64,000 bases of DNA from Rostratula benghalensis (taxonomy: Eukaryota > Chordata > Aves > Charadriiformes > Rostratulidae). The notes under the pieces were generated by a model. It was not told the DNA's origin. It saw only the letters and a program-made list of their open reading frames with translations, and ran no database searches. The stretch spans positions 254,532-318,531 of the forward strand of contig VXAI01000379.1 in NCBI GenBank assembly GCA_013399305.1, read 5' to 3'. Positions 60,136 to 64,000 of this stretch are shown here, one piece after another (position 1 is the first letter of the stretch; the number at the start of each line of letters is the position of its first letter). The translations under genes were made by a program, and so were the position numbers.

Positions 60136-63100
60136 AGGTTTCCTCTACGGCACCACCTATGTTTTTCACTTCCTCTGACTTCATTTTGTCTCAGATCACA
60201 GTTCTTCAGTCTCCCAAAGTTCCTGGCTTTGCAAGCAGCATGTTCTTGTTCTCAAACAAACAACACTCAGAACTCACCAGCACAGTTGTTAAGTCTCCTA
60301 ATCTTACACGTACTTACCTTCGGGAAAGAAATCACAAGCACACTTGTTCAAACAATCTTTGTGCCAGCTTTCCCCACTTTTTAATCTTATAAAAATTTTC
60401 AGCTACACAAAGCAATTCAGAAACATGTTTATGAACATTTCCCAAACATTTTTAAGATTACAGTTAAAGCATAGTAATTGCCAAGTGATGAGATTTTGGA
60501 AGCAGCAGGGGCAAGAGTGTCCTACAGCCCCATCTTCTCGTAGCCCATTCTCTGCATCTTGTCTCATTTCAGCAGTCTTGGAGGTGAAAACTGTGTGAAG
60601 CACAGCCCCTGGGTTTGCTAGGCCAGTGCTGACTGGGTCATCATAAGCCCAGTTTTTTAGGATGTGGTGAAGGCTGGCTGTATAGTTACCCAACTACGTG
60701 CAAAATCGGTCAGTACTAATGGTAGAGAAAGCCATATTTTCCACTTACCTCCTGCAGTAAAATCATTCCTGCAGATGCCAGAGGCATTATCTTCTCTTCT
60801 CATTTTTATAGCCCTGCAGTGAAAATCATGATATCTTTTACGTGTTTTCAAATCCAAATGGTGTAGTATCAGAAAGCAGAAATGATACTTTGTGCTCCTA
60901 AAAACAGCCTCTCCCCAGTGCATTGTGTATGTAAAGAGAGGTGCTGCAGGGAAGAACAAGGTTGTCCTCTTATCTGCACATTGCATTTAAAACTACTTAG
61001 CATACAGCTTCCTTGGACAATGAGTGTATTTCCCCCTGTGAGGCAGGAGAATCTGCTACAGTCTGCTGCACAATAAATCAAACCATTGAAGTATGCTATA
61101 ATAAAAATATTTGCTTTGAAGTTCAACTTTAAATGTATAATTTCCTAGTGGTAACAATGCTGCCTTATCATGTTTGGTTTTTTTTCCTTCAGCCTGTTTT
61201 CTCTGTCCGGTTGTTTTGTTAACATGTGTGGCTGCCTAACGACTGGATTTTGGATTCCAGATGTTTTGGCAAGAAAAAGCACTAAACAGCCATATACATC
61301 CCAGAAACCTCATACCACCCAAGTAGCTGTTATGTCAACTGGCTAGTGTAAGCCTACCCAGATAATTCCCCCCTCATTCTCCCCTTAAATGGCTGCTAAC
61401 CATTTAGTCATCAATACAAAATGACAGAAATTCTTTTCCACAGCTACTATTACAGAAACATCTAGGGTGGGGGATATAAAGGCACATGCAAATAAGATCC
61501 ATGTGGTTTTGATAGGAACAAAAGGTATTTTAATTAAATAATGAGCCCAGTCTCTTTCCTGGTGAACACAGTGATCACCTCAATGATTAAAGGTACACTG
61601 ACACACAGACACCCATACACGAATGCATACACACACATGCATGCAAAAGTACCTCTTGTGCAGGCTGTTTATAATGCTACTAGTTCGATCTAAGTTTTTT
61701 CCTTCAGGAAAATGGAAGCAGGAAGAAGCAATCATTAACTTTACATATGTGTTGATGGGAGAGATGCCTTCTTTGAAGACAAGAAGACTATAATTTACCA
61801 CTTACAACACAATATCATTACCACTTGGTATGGACTTTACTAAGGTGTTCCTTCACTCCTGGTGGTCATGAGTTAAAAGAGCCATAAAGTGAGAGATCCT
61901 AGATTGCACCCAAAAAGAGGTTAAGCCCTGGAGCCAGACATAAAAAATGGAAGCAAGAAAGGTCCATAAGAAGTCAAAGAAGTAAAGCATTACAGATTAT
62001 TTTGAACTATTTCCTATGTCTCTTCTCTCATGGGAAATACTGATGTGTAAATTAATGGCGTATTTCCTTGCTGCCTCCTACATTTTCTCCCATTTGGAAA
62101 ATGCACGTGTTGCAGTAATTTTCCTTTCTTTTTAGTACTGAAGAGTTGTAATCCCATCACAGCCCCAGTGTTTTCGATTAAATTAGTCTCACCGTGGCCA
62201 GACTTTCTGCTCTGTGTTTTTCTGAGACTCTATCAGTTTTGCTCTGGAAGGCAACCACAAGGGTGGGATCAAGGACATTAACTGCTGACAAGAGTTGAGC
62301 ATAACAGGTTGTCAGTTCCGCCATTGCCTGTGGGAATCAACAAAGGCAGATATCTTCCTCTCACCTGGCTGGATTACACCAAGCTCTTGGAGACCCTAGT
62401 GGCAGATCAAATGCTGGGTCTTGGGATTTAGTGAGTGGGAGAGAAAGGATGACTTAATTGACATTAATTACCAATGGTGTAGGGCTTTAGGGGGGAAGAC
62501 ATGATCAACAGGTGGACTGAAACAGGCAGAAGAACAGTGGACTAGAAGAGAGATGGGTAATGGAACCTGAGACTGGGCAAAAATCTTGGACATGAGAGGT
62601 GTAATCTGAAATCTGATTCAGAGGATGCTGACTCAAAGAGAAATGAGTAAGTAAAAGTCACAGGAAAGGGAGATTATTTTAGCCATTGCATGGAGCAGAA
62701 GAGAACAAGACTGAGATCATCAGCAGAGGCGGAAAATGCATTATGGGAGGAGAGAAGCAGCAAAAACACATAACCAAAGAGACAAGAGGGAGAGAGACAG
62801 ACACTGGAACAAGGAATTGGTTTTGGTGGAGACCAGCCTCAGCTGGAGTCTGCCCGCCCACTACTTGTACATGGCCCAGCTTTGTATGTCCCAGGAGAGA
62901 ACTGGCAGGACCTGGATGTTAAGGGAGAAGGAGACAACATGAAAACTGTGAAAATGTGGAACAGCGGAGGCACACAGACTCTTCCTATTCCCACAGGGAT
63001 ACCTTCTGCCTTCTGTACCTCTGAATCTGGGGACTTCCTTAGCCCAAATGCCACGCTCCCTGAAACTTCATATCCCTCTACTGTGGCATGGAGATACTAG

Positions 63101-64000
63101 AGCTTTCCAAGAAGAATTCCCTCAGATCATCTAATAAGGCAATTAATTACACAATGCTGAAAAATTAGACATGTACAGCATTGCAAGTGACATGCTATTG
63201 TTTTAGCTACTGAGCAAAAAGACTGTATTTTCACAGGCCTTTTTTTTTTTACCAGATGACCATGATGGGCTGCCTGCACTAATAAAAGATACCATACAGA
63301 CAATCTGTGAGCAGCAGGCTGAATGATACTTATGCAGTTGCAGTGGTGACTGTCTCCCAAAGAGCTCAACTCAAATAATAATAATAACTCACCATTGTGA
63401 ATTCCAGGTGCACATAGAGAAGCCCAAATAATACTGTTCTCGGTAAATTACTTAATATCTGGAATTCAGTTGCATTTAAATAATTTAAATCTTAATCCTG
63501 TATCTACACATAAATAGGAATGTGAATATGAAGATGAATCTTTCTGGTTAAGAATATCTATGACCACATATGTGAACAGTGAGCATAGTGGCATTGTTAG
63601 TGCCATAACTATAAGTCTACCAGATAACAGATGTGTCTAACCCTAGAAAGACATCTCCTCTGCCTGATGGAAGCCATACAGAGGTCTATTCTTAAGGTCA
63701 AATTTCCTTTGAGTCTTTTTGACCATTTACTGAATCTTATCTCAGCAAGGAGTGTTGAAATAAATGCATCCAGCTTTACGTGTTGCAGACCCCAGAACAT
63801 AGCTCTGGGGTTAATGTTTAACAGCAATATTTCACAGTCCTGCTTTAGTGCCCCAGTGCCAAATTCCTCTATCTTTTCTTCAGAGCATTGGAAAAAAAAA
63901 TCTCTTTCAGTTTTATTCTCTTTTTCTGGAAGTTTTTAGGCCCTCTGTAGCTGAAGCTCTAGTATTTCTTTAGTCATGGAGACTGACACAAGCAGAATGG
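60136..64000. other. Unannotated DNA to the window end
   Basis: No gene or element recognised. A CA/TG-rich stretch at about 61592-61640 is impure. The short frames around 62680-63100 overlap on both strands and match nothing I know. Confidence 0.55.

Noticed and set aside
1..64000. tRNA, rRNA, CRISPR array, bacterial operon or phage genes
   Set aside because: None seen. Base composition, CR1 elements and ERV show vertebrate nuclear DNA, so prokaryotic feature types do not apply.

Overview
The window is a gene-poor, AT-leaning stretch of a bird nuclear genome. The main evidence is at least eight CR1 LINE pieces (6199-7195, 17262-17340, 17573-17930, 22780-23098, 24617-24930, 29960-30222, 36652-37090, 44258-44507). 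Most carry the avian CR1 3' end, a 'gaatcatagaatc' tail (or its complement) next to a 'ttggaagggacct'-type block. There is also an old endogenous retrovirus of an avian type. I see no rRNA, tRNA, CRISPR array, bacterial-type operon or intact protein-coding gene. The short ORFs read as chance frames or as transposon debris.

Layout. 1-6.2 kb is unannotated apart from a faint MIR-like SINE. 6.2-7.2 kb is the best CR1 copy (minus strand), with the end of its reverse transcriptase and the ORF2 tail. 7.2-17.2 kb is unannotated except for a second MIR-like scrap. 17.2-25 kb holds four further CR1 pieces, an 88-base assembly gap (18137-18224) and a two-unit tandem duplication (20711-20844). 25-30 kb is quiet. 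29.9-37.1 kb is a retroelement cluster: a CR1 scrap, then a minus-strand provirus (30235-36560), then another CR1. The provirus has a full 3' LTR, a polypurine tract, pol and gag remnants, a Lys-like primer-binding site and a truncated 5' LTR. There is no room for env. 37-44 kb is quiet apart from small palindromes and a 16-bp triplet repeat. 44.2-47 kb holds a CR1 piece followed by the most unusual content.

The most interesting signals are two transposon fossils of kinds that are scarce in birds. On the plus strand at about 45.25-46.9 kb is a decayed Ty3/gypsy-type LTR retrotransposon: reverse transcriptase end, RNase H with its acidic residues still readable, and an integrase core. On the minus strand at about 57.0-57.25 kb is a decayed PIF/Harbinger (DDE_4/HARBI1-like) transposase C-terminus. 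Both are broken by frameshifts and stops, so they are relics and not working genes. Both were recognised by reading translations by eye and need profile searches for confirmation.

Nothing in the window works together as a pathway. It is a record of successive insertions: very old SINE, Harbinger and gypsy relics, then CR1 copies, then the ERV. All are too damaged to be active.
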